A stretch of DNA of 64,000 bases. It comes from Typhlomys cinereus. Lineage: Eukaryota > Chordata > Mammalia > Rodentia > Platacanthomyidae. The translations under genes were made by a program, and so were the position numbers. The notes under the pieces are model-generated. The model saw nothing but the letters and a program-made list of their open reading frames with translations, was not told the DNA's origin and searched no databases. The stretch covers positions 903,501 through 967,500 of the forward strand of contig JALPQD010000088.1 of NCBI GenBank assembly GCA_023101885.1, given 5' to 3'. Positions 11,761-24,615 of the stretch are shown here, piece after piece; the first letter of the stretch is position 1, and every line of letters starts with the position of its first letter.

Positions 11761-12954
11761 CGTTCCTCAAGACCTAGTGATATTTTGTACTAACAGGGCA
11801 TCTGAATTTAGATCAGCCACATTTTTTATTCACTTATTTTACAAACAAACTGGGTTTATGCCTTTGCCAGATTGCTTCCCTCTACTCCCCTCCTCCTCCA
11901 CCCTCCTATCTATGTACCCTTCTTTCACCCTCCCCTTCATTCATCCATTCTGCTTTGTTCTGCCCCCACCTCCTGTCCCTCTGTTCTTATGTATCACAGG
12001 ACTCCCTTTGGAAAGCCTGTGTTTTTAATGGTTAGATTTCTTTAGAACTGTATGTGGCTCTTCAATGGGTAAAGTTATATGTGTGGTGGTGGTTCCTCTT
12101 CCTTGTGCAGAACCTGTCCCTGGAACACTCTCTGAGAGCAGCTGATTCTTCTGAGTTCTCACATAGTCCGTGGAGGAAATGTTGGTGTGACAGCCATTGT
12201 GTAGGTCTGCTGGTAGAAGTTTTCATCATAGCGACTTTCTAGGTACGTCATCCTTATCTTGACTGAAGTATGTTGATCAAGAGTATTCCATCACACCTTA
12301 GACTCTTGAAATCTTACGGTTCCCTCTTTCACAAGATTCTCTGAGCCTTGCTGTAGAATAAGATTTTGTTGGGTTGATTAAGGCTGAGTATTCTAGGTTC
12401 CCTGATATTCTGTACTCTGGCCTGATGTGGTTTTCTGCCTCACTTGTCTTCCATTATAATGGGGCACGACTTGACTTTGCTGAGAGCTTTTCTCTCTAGG
12501 ATATTTGTTCCCATTCACTTATTCCCTTCTACCATTATTTGGATAGGTTTACAGTATCAGGTATGGTTTCTCTGCCATTAAGGGGATTAGATCCCATTCA
12601 GAGAGCATTGCATTTCCATGTGCCTTACATAACTCTATTACTCACATAGATTCTTCTTACCAGAGTTGTAGTGGCTTATAGCATTCACTACTAGGATAGG
12701 CCCTAGATCTTTTTATTATCCCTGAGACACTTTCATCTTTTGTTTTTGACTCCTTAACTCGTAAAGATCTTTTACTTTACTTCCCTTCCTTTATGGGCTT
12801 TTCTTAATAGTGCCCTAAACAATATATTTAACTGTTCTTTGTCTCCACTGTCTTGGAGTCTTCTTCCCCTTACCACTTATGTTATCTTCCTTTGCAGTAA
12901 TAATGGATATTATAGAAATTTTTCCTTGAATATATCATTATGAGGGCTTAGTAC

Positions 12955-15900
12955 TAGATGGCACTTATAAGAGTAAACATGTGATATCTGTCTTTCTGTG
13001 TCTGGGATACTTCAACCAATATAACTTCTTCCAACTCCATGCATTTACCAGAAAATTTAATTAATTCATTTTTCTTGATAGTTAACTAGTATTTCATTGT
13101 GTATATGTAACATATTTTCAATATTCATTAATCTAATCGTGGGCATTTAGGCTGATTCTGTGTCTTTGCTATTGTGAATAGTGCTGAAATGAACATGGAT
13201 GAAAATGAGTCTCTATAGTAAGATGAAGCATACTTTGAGAACATTCCCAGTAGTGGTCATCCTGGCATTTCAATTTTTACCTTTTTTAGAAACTGTCATA
13301 TTGATCTCCAGAGTGCTTATACAAGTTTACTTCCTGTCAGCAGTGTATGAGAGTTCCCTTTTCACCTACATCCTCTTCAGAATTTGTTGTTCTATGTGTT
13401 TTGGATTCTAGCCATTGTCACTGGGGATGAGATGATAACATCTGGAGGGTGGTTTTGATTTGCATTTCCCTAATGGCTAGGAAGGTAAAAATTTTTAATA
13501 TATTTGTTAAACATTTTAATTTTGCTTCTTTTAAGTTCCGAGACCCATTTTTTAATTGGGCTCTTTGCCTTCTTGTTTTTAAGTTTTTGATTATTTTAAG
13601 TATTTGATCATTTTTTAAATTCTCTAGATGATATATTAGTCCTTTATCAGATGTATGGTTAATGAAGACTTTTTTCCCCATTTTGTGGGTTGTCTTTTTG
13701 CTCAGTTAACAATATATTTTTCTCAGCAGAAACACTTTAATTTTATGAGATCTCATTTGTTGAGTGATGGTTCTGTTTCCTGTACAACTAGGTCCTGTTT
13801 AGAAAGTGTTAGACAAAGCAATCAATTCGAGGAAGTCTCTACTCTTTCTTCTAGGGTTTTTAAAAATCTCTGATATAACATTAAGGTCCTTGATCCATGT
13901 GGAATTAATTTTTCCTTCAGGGTGACAAGTAAGGATCCAATTTCAATCTTTTGCATGTAAATATCCAATTTTACTAGCACCATTTGTTGAAGATGCTGTC
14001 CTTTTTCCAATGGATTTTCTAGGAACCTATGCCAAAAATCAGTTAACTGCAGGTGTATGAACTAACATCTTGCCTTTCAACCCATATCCATTTATCTATT
14101 TGTCTATTTTGGAGCCAGTTCAATGTTGATTCTATTACTATGGTTTTGTAGTATAGATTAAGGTCTGGTATGGTGATACATCCATTAGAGTTTTTGTTAT
14201 ATAGGATTGTTTCTGCTATCCTGGACATTTTGAGTTCCCAAATGAATTTTGATGTTGCTTTTTTAATTTTTGTAAAAAATTGCCTTGGAATTTTGATTGG
14301 CATTACAATGAATTTGTATATTGGTTTTGGTAAGATGATCATTTTTATTATAGTAATTCTACTGATCTAGTAGCATGGAAGGTCGTTTCACCTTCTGATG
14401 CTTCTGAAGTTTCTTTATTTAGGGTTTTAAATTTTTCATTGTGCAGGCCTCTCAAATCCTTGGTTAGAATTATCCAAAGGTATTTCATTGTTTTAGGGGC
14501 TACGTTAAATAGAATTGTTTCTCATAGTACTTCTTCACATTTTTCATCCTTAGTGTACATGAAAGTGACTGATTTTTGAATATTAATTTGTAAAAAATCC
14601 TGACACTTTACAGAACTTATTCATTCTTTCCAGGAGTTTCTGGTGGAATTTTTGGAGTCTCTCAGGTATAAAATCATGCCATCTGCAAAAAGGATGTTGG
14701 AAAGCATGCATGTTGTTGATAAAATCATGAGGAAATTGCTTAAGGGAACAAGGGGTTTATTCTCTTACTATAGTCCAGTTACAGTTCTAAGTCCAGCTTG
14801 ACAGGAGAGCCCACTGCAACATCAAGAGCTAATGGAATTGGTCACACCATATTCACATAATGGCTAAGAGATGATGATCCTTATTTGCCAGACCAGCATG
14901 TCTGGCCAAGTATAAACAAGGATGCCAATTTCTTCAACACCCTTCTGTATTTTATTCACCTATCCAAGGCCTAGTCCCACCTACTCTTGATTAGGTCTGC
15001 CACATCAACTAGACAAACTCCTGCAGGTTCACATTGGGCTTTACTCAACTACTAATTCTCTACAAATATGCCCAGAGCTCAAAACCTCAACCATCAAATT
15101 GATATCTGTACCTAACTATGACATAGGGTTATCTTCACTTTCTCTCATCTTGTTTGTATCCTTTTTATCTCACTCTTCTGTCTATTGGCTCTGGCTAATA
15201 CTTTGAGGACAATATTTAATAGAAGTGGTAAGAGTAGACAACTTTGCCTTGGTCCTAGTCAAAGTAGGAATGATTCAAGTTTTTCCCCATTTAGAATGGT
15301 TCTTACTATAAGCTTGTTTTAATTGACCTTTATTATGTCTATATAAGTTCCTTCTGTTCCTGATCTCTCCAGGGCTTTTATCATAGGGGATATTGGATTT
15401 TGTCAAAAGCTTCTTCTGCACCTATTGAGAGATTCAAGTGGTTTTGGTCCTTGGATTTGTTTATATGATGGATTACATTTATTGATTTGTATATTTTGAA
15501 TCAACCTTGATCATCTGGAATAAATCCTACATGGTCATATTGAATGATTTTTGACATATTTTAGAATCTAGTTTGCTAAAATATTAATGATCTTTGTACC
15601 TGTATTCATCAATGAGATTGGCCTACAATTTTTTATTTTGTTGTATCTTTATTTGGTTTTGGGATCAGTGTAATATTAGCTTTGTAGAAAGAATTTGAAA
15701 GTGTTCCATACTTTTCTATTTTGCGAAATAATTTAAGGAGAAGTGATGTTAGTGGTTCCTTAAATGTCTGGTAGAATTCTGCATTGAATCCAGATGGTCC
15801 TTGCCTTTTTAGTTTTTAGTAGAAATATTTGTAATTTCTTCTTTAACTTAGTCACTTGGTATAGGACTATTTAAATAATTCAATTCATCCTGATTCAATT

Positions 15901-17002
15901 TCAATAAGTTGTGTGTGTTATAAATTCATGCATTTCTTTCTGATTGTCAAATTTGTGGAGTATAAGTTTTTGAAATAAGACCTTATAATTCTTTGAATTT
16001 CCTTGGTATCGGTTGTAATAACTCTATTTTCATCTCTAATTTTAATAATTTGGGTTTTCTCTGTTTTGGTTTTGGTTAATTTGCCTAAGGGTTTATCAAT
16101 CTTGGTGACTTTTTCAAAGAACTAGCTCTTTATTCCGTTGATTCTTTTCTTTATTTCATTAACAGATATTTCTCCCCTGATTTTACTAATTTCTGCTTAT
16201 CTACCACTTTTGGGATTGGATTGTTATTGTTTCTCTAAAATATTATGTTGCATTGTTTCCACTTTGACTCATTCCTGAACCCATTTCTCATTCAGTATCA
16301 TGGTGTATTATTGTCAATTGCCTTATTGGGTATGCCTACCTTTATTCCATGGTGATCTGATAAAGTACAAGATATAATTTCAATTTCCTGTACATGTGGA
16401 GGTTTGCTTTGTGAACCAATATTTGGTCTATTTTGAAGAAAGTTCCACAACTGTTGAATAGAATGTGCATTCCTTGATGTTATGATGGAATGTTTGGTAG
16501 AAGTCTCTCTGGTCTATATAGGTAATGTTTTGATTCATTTCCAGTGTTTCTCTGTTCAACTTTTGGCCATTGACCAAATAGGCCTACCCAATAGGGTAGG
16601 TCCCCTACTACTATCATTTTTTGGTTAATTTGTTGTTTTAGACATTGCAGTGTTTGTTTAATGAATATGGATGAGCCTATTTAGGTGGATATATGTTCAG
16701 AATTGTGAATCACCCTGAAATGAGTTGTCTTTTGACTAATATGTAGCATCTTTCTTTGTCTCTTATGATTTGTTTTAGTTTGAATTACTACTCCTGCTTT
16801 TTTCCCTGTTATATTAGGTTGGAGTGTCTTTGACCAGCTTTTCACTCTGAGAATGTGCCCAATCTTTCATGTGTCTCCTGCAGGCAACAGATTGATTGAC
16901 TATGATTTTAGTCCATGTTTGTAGTCCATGCCTCTTGATAGGAGAGTTAAGTCTTTCAACTTTCAGAGTTATAATTGAGAAATGTTTGTTGTTTACTGTC
17001 AT
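12955..17002 (-). pseudogene. L1 ORF2, decayed
   Basis: ORF2 of the old L1. The N-terminal 62 codons (17002-16814) still read and align with the endonuclease start of the young copy at 58639, including the 'NSPIKRHGLQTW' patch. Downstream landmarks appear as DNA similarity, such as the 'FADD' region just left of the LTR and the C-terminal part at 13.0-14.3 kb. Frames are broken throughout. It is also split by the LTR at 14695-15123. The open stretches at 13418-13681 and 14043-14342 are fragments of the C-terminal half. Confidence 0.85.
14695..15123 (-). mobile_element. Solo LTR, ERVL-MaLR type, inside old L1
   Basis: A 429-bp LTR of the same family as 3042-3430 and 38638-39051, with the minus-strand start TGTCATAGTTAGG. 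L1 ORF2 sequence ends at its left edge and resumes on the right. The flanking 5-mers AAGGA and TAGGG both correspond to the TAGGG of the intact L1, so they are a decayed 5-bp TSD. It is older than the 38.6-kb copy. Confidence 0.8.
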
Positions 17003-17064
17003 TTTCTGAATTTTGTAGTTTTTATATGTGTATTTCTTTGCTTAGAAATTGTGTTAGCATTAAT

Positions 17065-18021
17065 ATTCCCTTCTTTCCCTTTGGGTATGTTTGTCCTTTT
17101 CTTTAAATAATTTTTAGCATATTCTGTAGACCTAGTTTGATGATCATGTATGCCTTCAGTTTATGAAGGAAAATTTTTCTTTCACCTTCAACCATGATTG
17201 GTTGCTTTGATGGGTATATTAGACTGCAATGGTATTTGTGCTTATTTATAAATGTTATTTTAATAGGCTTACCTTTAGATATGACTTGGTATTTCTCTCT
17301 AGAAGCTCTCAAAATCTTTTCTGTATCCTGAATCTTAGTGTTTTGATTAATAGTTGCCATGGCAGGTTTCTACTTTTGTTATGTCAGATTGGCATGCAAT
17401 ATGTGTCTTGTATTTGTATGAGGGTCTCTTTCCTTAAATGTGGAATATTTTTACTTATGACAGTGTGAAAACTATCTTCTAGTGGGGTTTTTGAAGTTTT
17501 TTATTCTGAAATTCCATGAACGTGCACATTTGCCTTCTTCAAGGTGTCCCATAACTCTTTACTGTAATTCTCAAGTATTTTTTCAGCTTTTTCAACATCT
17601 TTAAATAGCTAATTAGCAAATGTGAGTAAGAAAATAACAGATACCTGAATGAAATGAAAAGAGTAGTTGAAGAAACAAAACTAAGCATAGAATTGTTGAA
17701 AAAAAACTCATGTGGAGATTGAACTTGAAATTTAAATTAAACTAATTACAATCCAGAACTCAACAGAGTCTCACCAACAGAACCAACAAAGCAGAAAATA
17801 GAATGTCATAACTCAAAGACAAAATGGCAGAACAAATTTGTTCAATTAAATTTCTTCTTTAATGTTTTTATCATATTAATAATCAAGTTTTGAAAATCAT
17901 CTTCTTTGCTATATCCAAGAAGTTATTTTGGTTGGAATCTATCTTTATGGGGTTGATGATTTTTGAAGGATTTTTTTTCTTGGTTTTTGCTTCATCTCTT
18001 GGATTTACATTGCTTGTGCAT
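17065..18021 (-). pseudogene. L1 ORF1, decayed, with an inverted middle
   Basis: ORF1 encodes the L1 RNA-binding chaperone: coiled coil, RRM-like centre and C-terminal domain. Here the C-terminal part reads at 17360-17103, with 'ILRASREKYQV' and 'KGKPIKIT' matching the copy at 57.5-58.6 kb. The presumed start codon is the complement of 18019-18021. The coiled-coil stretch at about 17616-17838 lies in the opposite orientation to the rest (see findings). Confidence 0.78.
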
Positions 18022-18950
18022 TTTGTATTTGATCTCTGGTAACTTTATTACAGTGTTTTACTGACTCTTTTGAATTAGACAAAATTATCACACTTGGACA
18101 GTTGTTGCAACTGTTTGCTTAGGTGTTAAAAAGGTCTATCTGAGTTTTCTTGGTGCTATTTATGGGTAAGGTTAATTACTGTGTCCAAGTAGAGTGTAAG
18201 TTCCACTGAGGTAAAAGAGGTGACAGATTTTTAGTCTAGTTTTAACTGAGAGTTCTGAGATTTGGGTAGTAAGGTTTGTTAGGTGAGGTTGGCTTAAGTT
18301 TCAGAGCAGCTGTAAGATGATAAAATAGAGTGGGTTAAAAAGACAATGGTTAGAGATAAGTTGAATATCTCAGATCCTTAGGACTATGTGAGTGTAAATG
18401 GCTAATATCCTGAGAGGTAGGCATATAGGATTTTATGTAGGCTGTATAGAAATCTTAAGCTTTGGTGACCACTAATTGATGTTAAAAGGAAAATAAAATG
18501 GGTTACTTATCTTATTGTCAAATGTGAAGATTCTTTTATGTTAGATGGTAAGTCTTTTTCAGGAGTCCTCAGTTGTATGGTATGAGTCCCCTTTTGTCTG
18601 GCCTGTGGTTTCTGTGGGCTCTATTAAATTCTTGGAGGGTTTTTTTAATGATAGGGGATGAGTTCTTGGGTTTGTTAGCTATTGTGGCTATTGAGGGAGC
18701 TGGGAGACATTTGGTGGGAGATGGAGGCTGCCAGAGAAAGGGAACACAGGTGGAAAGCTTTTCGTAAGAGGGCACTAGCCTAGATACAGGGCTGCAACTA
18801 TAGACCTAGGCACAAGAGGGGACCCTTATCGGACCCAGGCACAAGAAGGAACACTAGCCCAAACTCAGATAGCACTGGTCTTGGGCAGACCCAGGCACTT
18901 GAGAGGGGAATCAGCCACATTATGCTGTTGTACACAGTCACTGCTTCTGC
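18022..18950 (-). mobile_element. Presumed L1 5'UTR of the old element
   Basis: It lies directly upstream of ORF1 on the minus strand. It turns G/C-richer toward 18560-18940 and has three short related units around 18803, 18832 and 18889 with the shared core 'cccaggcac'. They may be remnants of a promoter region. The outer border is uncertain. Confidence 0.45.
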
Positions 18951-20299
18951 TTAATGGGTAACGCATTAAATATTTCCCATCTAGAGGGCTGTTATTAATC
19001 CATATTTATTTAACAGTTTATGCCTTGGATACTAGAATTTTAAATTAATTCCCCTTATATCATGGGAAAAACATGTATAGCATTGTACTCATTTTGGAAA
19101 TGCAATTTTATTTTGTGACTTGTTTTACAGCATAAAGAGCAAAAACAAAGAGCTAAAGAAAACAAAGTGTAATAGACATCATTTATTTATTTAGTAGTGA
19201 CTATCTTTGGGACCTTTGAAGCACACTCTATTTAATATTTGAAGAATCCCAAGGCACTGTTACTACTGTATCCCACAGTTACTACTGCATCCCAGATGAA
19301 GGAATTGAGACGTAATGAGGTTTTGCAATTTGCTGAGATGACACTTTTGAGAAGATATAGGGTAGCTATACATCTAAACCTACATCTGCTTAAATCTAAT
19401 TCCTAAAGAACTTCAGTATCCAGAGTGAGAAATATAATTTTGTGTCAGATTGACAAGTTTGTTAATCACAAATATTGAGCAACGTGAAAGTGTTCTAGCT
19501 TGAGATGTTGGATCTCCCAATAACCTGAGACCGTATTTGGTTTTCTCTCTGAAAAACTGGATATTGTATTCATTATCACAATCTAATACATGTTAAACCA
19601 CCCTTCTATCATGTATTTCACAGAACACTTTCATGGTTTTTACTTAAAATAATTTTCCAGTTCATGTTGGATATGAAGGAGCATCTACAATTTATGATAT
19701 TTATTCTACCTTAGTTAAATTTAGAATGGCTTAAGGAATGGTTTCTTCTAAAGCAGCTATTATATACATAAGGTCATCCCAATATCCACGGCTTCAGAGA
19801 CAGGAACAGTGCAAGACTACTAATAACAGCTACACTTTATGCATATTTTATGCTCGTCACTTAAAATGTATAATGTATGTTGCTGAAACATTTATTCAAT
19901 ATAGATAGATAATTGTGTGTCATTTCTACTTGGCATTACAAATATATTAAACGGCTAAAATGCATATGCCCTTTCCATCAACATTCACTTAATGTTAATG
20001 CTTTCTCAAACACTTACTAAATACTAATAGCTGCCTTGTGTTTGAATTAATTTATAAAACCCTTACACTTAGATGCAGAATTATAAAATGTGCCAATGCT
20101 TCCATGTTATTATACAACATATGCTACAAATTAAATAATAGAATTAGGTAGGATGAGTGCATTCTGTTTTACCATCTGAAATTGTGACTTTTAAATTATA
20201 CTTGACTCCCATCTTACAGGATCTGCAAGTAGAAACGGTGAGAAGTTGATGAAGATTATTGTCTGCATTCTATGGCTTTTCCTGCCTACTTATTTGTGG
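18951..20299. other. Intergenic DNA
   Basis: AT-rich, with one likely MIR segment listed separately. No credible coding frame or RNA gene was seen. Confidence 0.5.
19220..19345 (-). repeat. MIR-like relic
   Basis: The order of words 'cccagatgaaggaattgag', 'taatgaggttttgcaattt' and 'gctgagatgacac' resembles the conserved MIR core as it reads on the reverse strand. It is short and diverged. Confidence 0.45.
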
Positions 20300-20539
20300 G
20301 TGTACAGGTATGCATATGTGTGTCTCTGTGGTTGTGCATGTGATGTGTGTTTATGTGTGTGGTGTGTGTATATGCTTTATGTGTGTGTATGTGTGTGATG
20401 TGCATGTGCATACACAAATATGTGAGTATTTGTGTTTGTCGATGTGTGTGCATATGTATGTGTGATATATGAGTGTATGTATGTATAAACAAGTATATGA
20501 GTGGGTGCATGTATATGCATGTGATACTTGTATGTGTGT
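20300..20539. repeat. Degenerate TG-rich repeat
   Basis: About 240 bp of TG/TATG-rich sequence. It continues after the LTR at 22523-22575, so the LTR landed inside it. Cys/Val and His/Thr-rich frames on both strands here are translations of the repeat. Confidence 0.85.
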
Positions 20540-20650
20540 TGTTGCAGTCACCCTGCAACATTGCTGATAAATGACCATCAAATGGCTTAAGAGAACAAGG
20601 GCTTTATTTCCTTCGATAGTCCGGTTACAGTTCTTAGTCTAGCTTGACAA

Positions 20651-20813
20651 GAGAGCACACACCAACACCAGGGCCGAGGGAACTGGCCACGCCATCACTG
20701 CATAACGTCTGAGAGATGGACAATCCTTACTTACCAAACCAGCATGTCTGGCCAAGTGAACAGAAGGATGCCAACTCTCTCAACCAGCTCTCTATATTTT
20801 ATTCCAGGGCCTA
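20651..20813. repeat. 163-bp target duplication, left copy
   Basis: LTR sequence from 'gagagcacacacc' to 'ccagggccta'. It is identical by eye over all 163 bp to 22207-22369, the copy on the other side of the L1 insertion. Confidence 0.92.
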
Positions 20814-21208
20814 GGTGGGAATGCAGGCTCATACAGCCACTCTGGCGAGCCGTCTGGAGATTCTTAAAGAAATTAAAGATTGAAATGCCATATGACCCTG
20901 CTATCCCACTTTTGGGAATAACCCCCCAAGCAGCAGAGGTTCGCCTCGATAGCACAAGCTCGACCATGTTCATAGCAGCACTGTTTACAATAGCAAAGTC
21001 ATGGAATCAACCTAAATGTCCAACAGTTGACGAGTGGATAAGGAAACTGTGGTACATCTATACAATGGAGTACTACTCAGCCATCAAAAATGATGAATTA
21101 CTGGAATTTGCTGGGAAATGGATGTCATTAGAAAGAATTATATTAAGTGAAGTATCCCAAACCTAGAAAATTAAGCGCCGTATGTACTCCCTAATAGGTG
21201 GCTCCTAG
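20814..21208 (+). pseudogene. L1 ORF2 C-terminal fragment
   Basis: The last 130 codons or so of ORF2. The frame is open to 21166 with '[20 protein letters not shown]' and 'MEYYSAIKNDELLEFAGKWM'. A CAG-to-TAG type change at 21164-21166 then ends it early, against the ancestral stop at 21206-21208. The upstream open reading into the LTR is coincidental. No function is expected. Confidence 0.88.
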
Positions 21209-22206
21209 TACCAAACTCGCCCAGCCCACATTGGGACACTCAAAAGTAAACCTATGTAACACAGTAATTGCAAGGATTATGAACAAGAGAGATGGGTTAG
21301 GAGGGCCACACCAGAAACAAGGAGAGAGGAGACCATGTTACAGCAGAGAAAATAGGCCTCCATCAAGGTCTGCAAGTAAGTAATGAGAAACCTGGTTAAG
21401 TTCACAGACGTTCTTTCCTGATCTCACCAGAAGGGGAGGGCATATAGTCTAGCAGATAAAAAGTAATCATTTTGCAAATGGGTGATGGACCCCTCCCTCA
21501 GTGAGGTTTCCTACTCTTATTACATCTACCCTTGAATGTGCTATTACAACAAGACTCCAGTTTAACAGCTTTTTGTCTCTGGCCAGGGGGTGACATACAG
21601 TGCCCAGCAGAATGGAGTGAAGGGAATTGCAGGAGCAGCAAAACTGCAAAAGAAAATCAACAAACCACAATCCAGAACTTCAGAGACTCTATATCAATCA
21701 CATAGAACTAGGACAGCCTAATCTCTCCCCATCCTGGAGCTCAGGGACATTTGCAGAAGAGGGGGCGGTAAGATTGTAAGAGCAAAAGGATGGGAGGAGC
21801 AACGATTTGCAAGATTCTCAACAATAGTTGGGGCCAAAGCAATCATAATGGAACTTTGCATGCCCTGCGCAATGTCCAGCGCACTGTTGCCCTCATAAAG
21901 TCTAGCATCTGTTAAGGGCACCGAGACCCCTGGAGGCAAGGGATTGACAGCCATAGTAGTAATCTTATGCTTAAGGGGAACAAGAGAAAGGGCTTATGGA
22001 AATGCCACTGGGTCCTTATATGTCATCGGAGAGGAGGACCCAGTGGAGAGTTAGGCGCACACAATAAAGGACTCTCTGGGAATTGGGGGGGAGACACTGG
22101 GGGAAGGGGAGGGGGGAGGGAGGGAACTGGTAAAAAATTTTAAAATGTATAATTAAATTTTTAATAAAAAAAAATGAATGAATATGTAACAAAAAAAAAA
22201 AAAAAA
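20814..22206 (+). mobile_element. 5'-truncated L1 with poly(A)
   Basis: It begins abruptly in the ORF2 C-terminus ('ggtgggaatgcaggctc'), reaches the ancestral TAG at 21206-21208, then has a full 3'UTR with a G-rich tract at 22084-22130. A compound A-rich tail (22134-22206) ends in 16 or more A. It is flanked by the 163-bp duplication. By similarity to the L1s at 57-64 kb it is a young copy. Confidence 0.93.
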
Positions 22207-22369
22207 GAGAGCACACACCAACACCAGGGCCGAGGGAACTGGCCACGCCATCACTGCATAACGTCTGAGAGATGGACAATCCTTACTTACCAAACCAGCA
22301 TGTCTGGCCAAGTGAACAGAAGGATGCCAACTCTCTCAACCAGCTCTCTATATTTTATTCCAGGGCCTA
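22207..22369. repeat. 163-bp target duplication, right copy
   Basis: The second copy of 20651-20813. It starts directly after the L1 poly(A) and continues without a break into the rest of the LTR at 22370. Confidence 0.92.
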
Positions 22370-22759
22370 ATCTCACCCACCATGTGCTGGGCCTTCCTCC
22401 CCATCAGCTAGAAAATCTCCTTCAGGTTTGCTCTGAACTTAACTCGACCATCAACTCTCTACAACTGTGCCCAGAGCTCAAATCCTCAAAAGTCAAGTTG
22501 ACACCTGTGCTTAACTATGACATATGTGCATACAGAAGTATGTATGAATGCTTTGTGTCAGTATGTGTGTGAATGTGGACATGAATGTTATAAAGAACTT
22601 GTGGAGATAGAGTGAATCTTCTGGTGTTTCTCCTCATATTTTCACCTTGTTTGAGACCTGGGCTCTTCATTACTGCTGCATAAGCCCATGACTGATTCAT
22701 GAGTCCCTGGAGAATGTCAGTTGTCCATATCCTAGTCTCTTCAGGGGCTGATGAGTGCA

Positions 22760-22868
22760 ACTGCTTACAACATTGTATGTGTTTACCTAGGTTCTGGGGA
22801 ATGGAATTGAGGTCCTCATTCTCCTATGATAAATACTTTAATACTGAGTCATCTCCTCAAATCCTGCC
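22760..22868 (-). repeat. ID/B4-like SINE fragment
   Basis: Read on the minus strand it has the usual SINE order: 'gagatgactcagtat' head, then 'ggacctcaattccattcc'. Sequence to its left (22600-22760) may be more of the same element but is too diverged to call. Confidence 0.5.
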
Positions 22869-23147
22869 TTTCACACACAGATAGATATAGTGACAGATGC
22901 AGTTGTACAAAAATGACATATTCCTTGATGAAGACAATGATCAAAGTAAAATAAATAGTTTAGAATGTTCCTTGCTATCTCCTGACACAGAAGAGCATAG
23001 TGCATAGACATTTAGATAAGCAAGGAGAGATGCAAATTGAAAATGAGGAAAGACTTGTAAGACAAAAGGCAACAGCAAAAATGAGGTGAACGGATGTTCA
23101 GAAAGATAATACAAAAGCTGGAGTCCTAAAAAAATGAATTTGAGGGG

Positions 23148-23380
23148 CTGGAGTGATGGCTCAAGGATTAAAGCTTTTGCCTATAAGCAAAAGTACCTGA
23201 GTTTAGATCCCAGTGTCTCATGTAAAAATGCCAGAAGTGGCCTGAATTTCTGGCCATGGAAGACAGAACATGGGAAACCCGAGAGTACAGCAATAGGAAT
23301 ATACAGCAATCTAGGATGAATCGTAAAGTCACACTTGGGCCTTCACAGTTATGTGACCTCTGATATAAACACAGAGCATG

Positions 23381-23436
<56 letters not shown>

Positions 23437-23455
23437 ACACCACAAAATAAATATA
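23148..23455 (+). repeat. B2-like SINE with (CA)n
   Basis: It starts ggggctggagtgatggctca, a clear SINE head with an A-box-like region, then 'cctgagtttagatccc' (B-box-like), 'gcctgaatttctggcc' and a (CA)n run at 23382-23433, ending in an A-rich tail. It is moderately diverged from the young copies. No TSD was found. Confidence 0.8.
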
Positions 23456-24240
23456 TTTTTAAAGAACCTTGCCCAAATCATTCAAACACCAGAGTGACTG
23501 CACATATCAAAAAGTGACCAGGGTTCTACATGAGTCAAGTTTCTAATAAAATGTGAAAAACAAAGAAGGAAAGTCATTGTTGATGAAATTGGGTAGTTAA
23601 GAAAGAAAACAGTTGGGCACACCTTATTAAATATGGAAGAGGGACTGAAGTTCTTGCTTCTGAAGTTTGTTATTAAATGCACCAATATCTGTATTTGTGT
23701 TTATGGCAGCTGAGGTGCTGAGAAAAGGATAGTGCAGTGAGAAATGGTAGGGAATAAATGAGATACATTTCAGCGGCAGTCTGGTGAGGGCACACAGATG
23801 ATAATCTATGTATTAGAACTTTCATAAAGATTCATGAAGACATTAGTTTGGAAATACAAGAAAATCAATTGCATTCATATGGATCAGAAAAATGAAGTTA
23901 GATTTATTTTTGTGTCTACAGTACTATTGTTCTTCATAACACTGGTGAAAAAGACAGAAATGATAAGGACAAAGAACACAAGCTAGCCAGAGAATCTGTT
24001 CACATTCTATGTATCTTAAACACTAATACATTTTGGATTAATTGCTTACAGAATTGTATTTTAGAAGTTGATGCTTTGGTGAAATAAATCACAGTGACTA
24101 TATATCATTCTGTGCTTTAATGACAAAGGGACATTATGAGCAATGAGTTACTTATCCATCCTCCAACTGCAACTGAGAAAATGGACACTTGCTGACTACA
24201 GTATTTTAAACTGTATTCTAACACCTGGAATCCTCCCAAA
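23456..24240. other. Intergenic DNA
   Basis: AT-rich single-copy-looking sequence. Nothing recognised. Confidence 0.5.

Positions 24241-24615
<375 letters not shown>

Larger units (their letters stand above)
10712..11829. other. Intergenic DNA with a MIR relic
   Basis: Apart from the MIR-like segment listed separately and an AT-repeat near 11739-11760, I see nothing in this stretch. Confidence 0.5.
11830..18950 (-). mobile_element. Old nearly full-length L1, minus strand
   Basis: Going down the minus strand: a presumed 5'UTR (about 18950-18022), ORF1 (18021 to about 17065), ORF2 (17002 to about 12955) and a 3'UTR (about 12954-11830) ending in a pyrimidine-rich tract at 11868-11990, which is the polypurine tract of the element's own strand. 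The sequence is clearly more diverged than the L1s at 35-44 and 57-64 kb, and the 3'UTR belongs to an older type. An LTR (14695-15123) interrupts ORF2. Both outer ends are approximate because I found no TSD. Confidence 0.75.
20540..22522 (-). mobile_element. LTR (MaLR type) split by a nested L1
   Basis: The LTR occupies 20540-20813 and 22370-22522, about 427 bp together, on the minus strand with TGTCATAGTTAAG at its start. The flanking 5-mers TGTGT and TATGT are a near-match TSD. It is closely related to the LTR at 38638-39051. The L1 insertion and a 163-bp duplication of the LTR interior (22207-22369) lie between the two parts. Confidence 0.85.

Noticed and set aside
20259..20581. His/Thr/Cys-rich frames on both strands
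   Set aside because: They follow the TG-rich repeat and disappear outside it.
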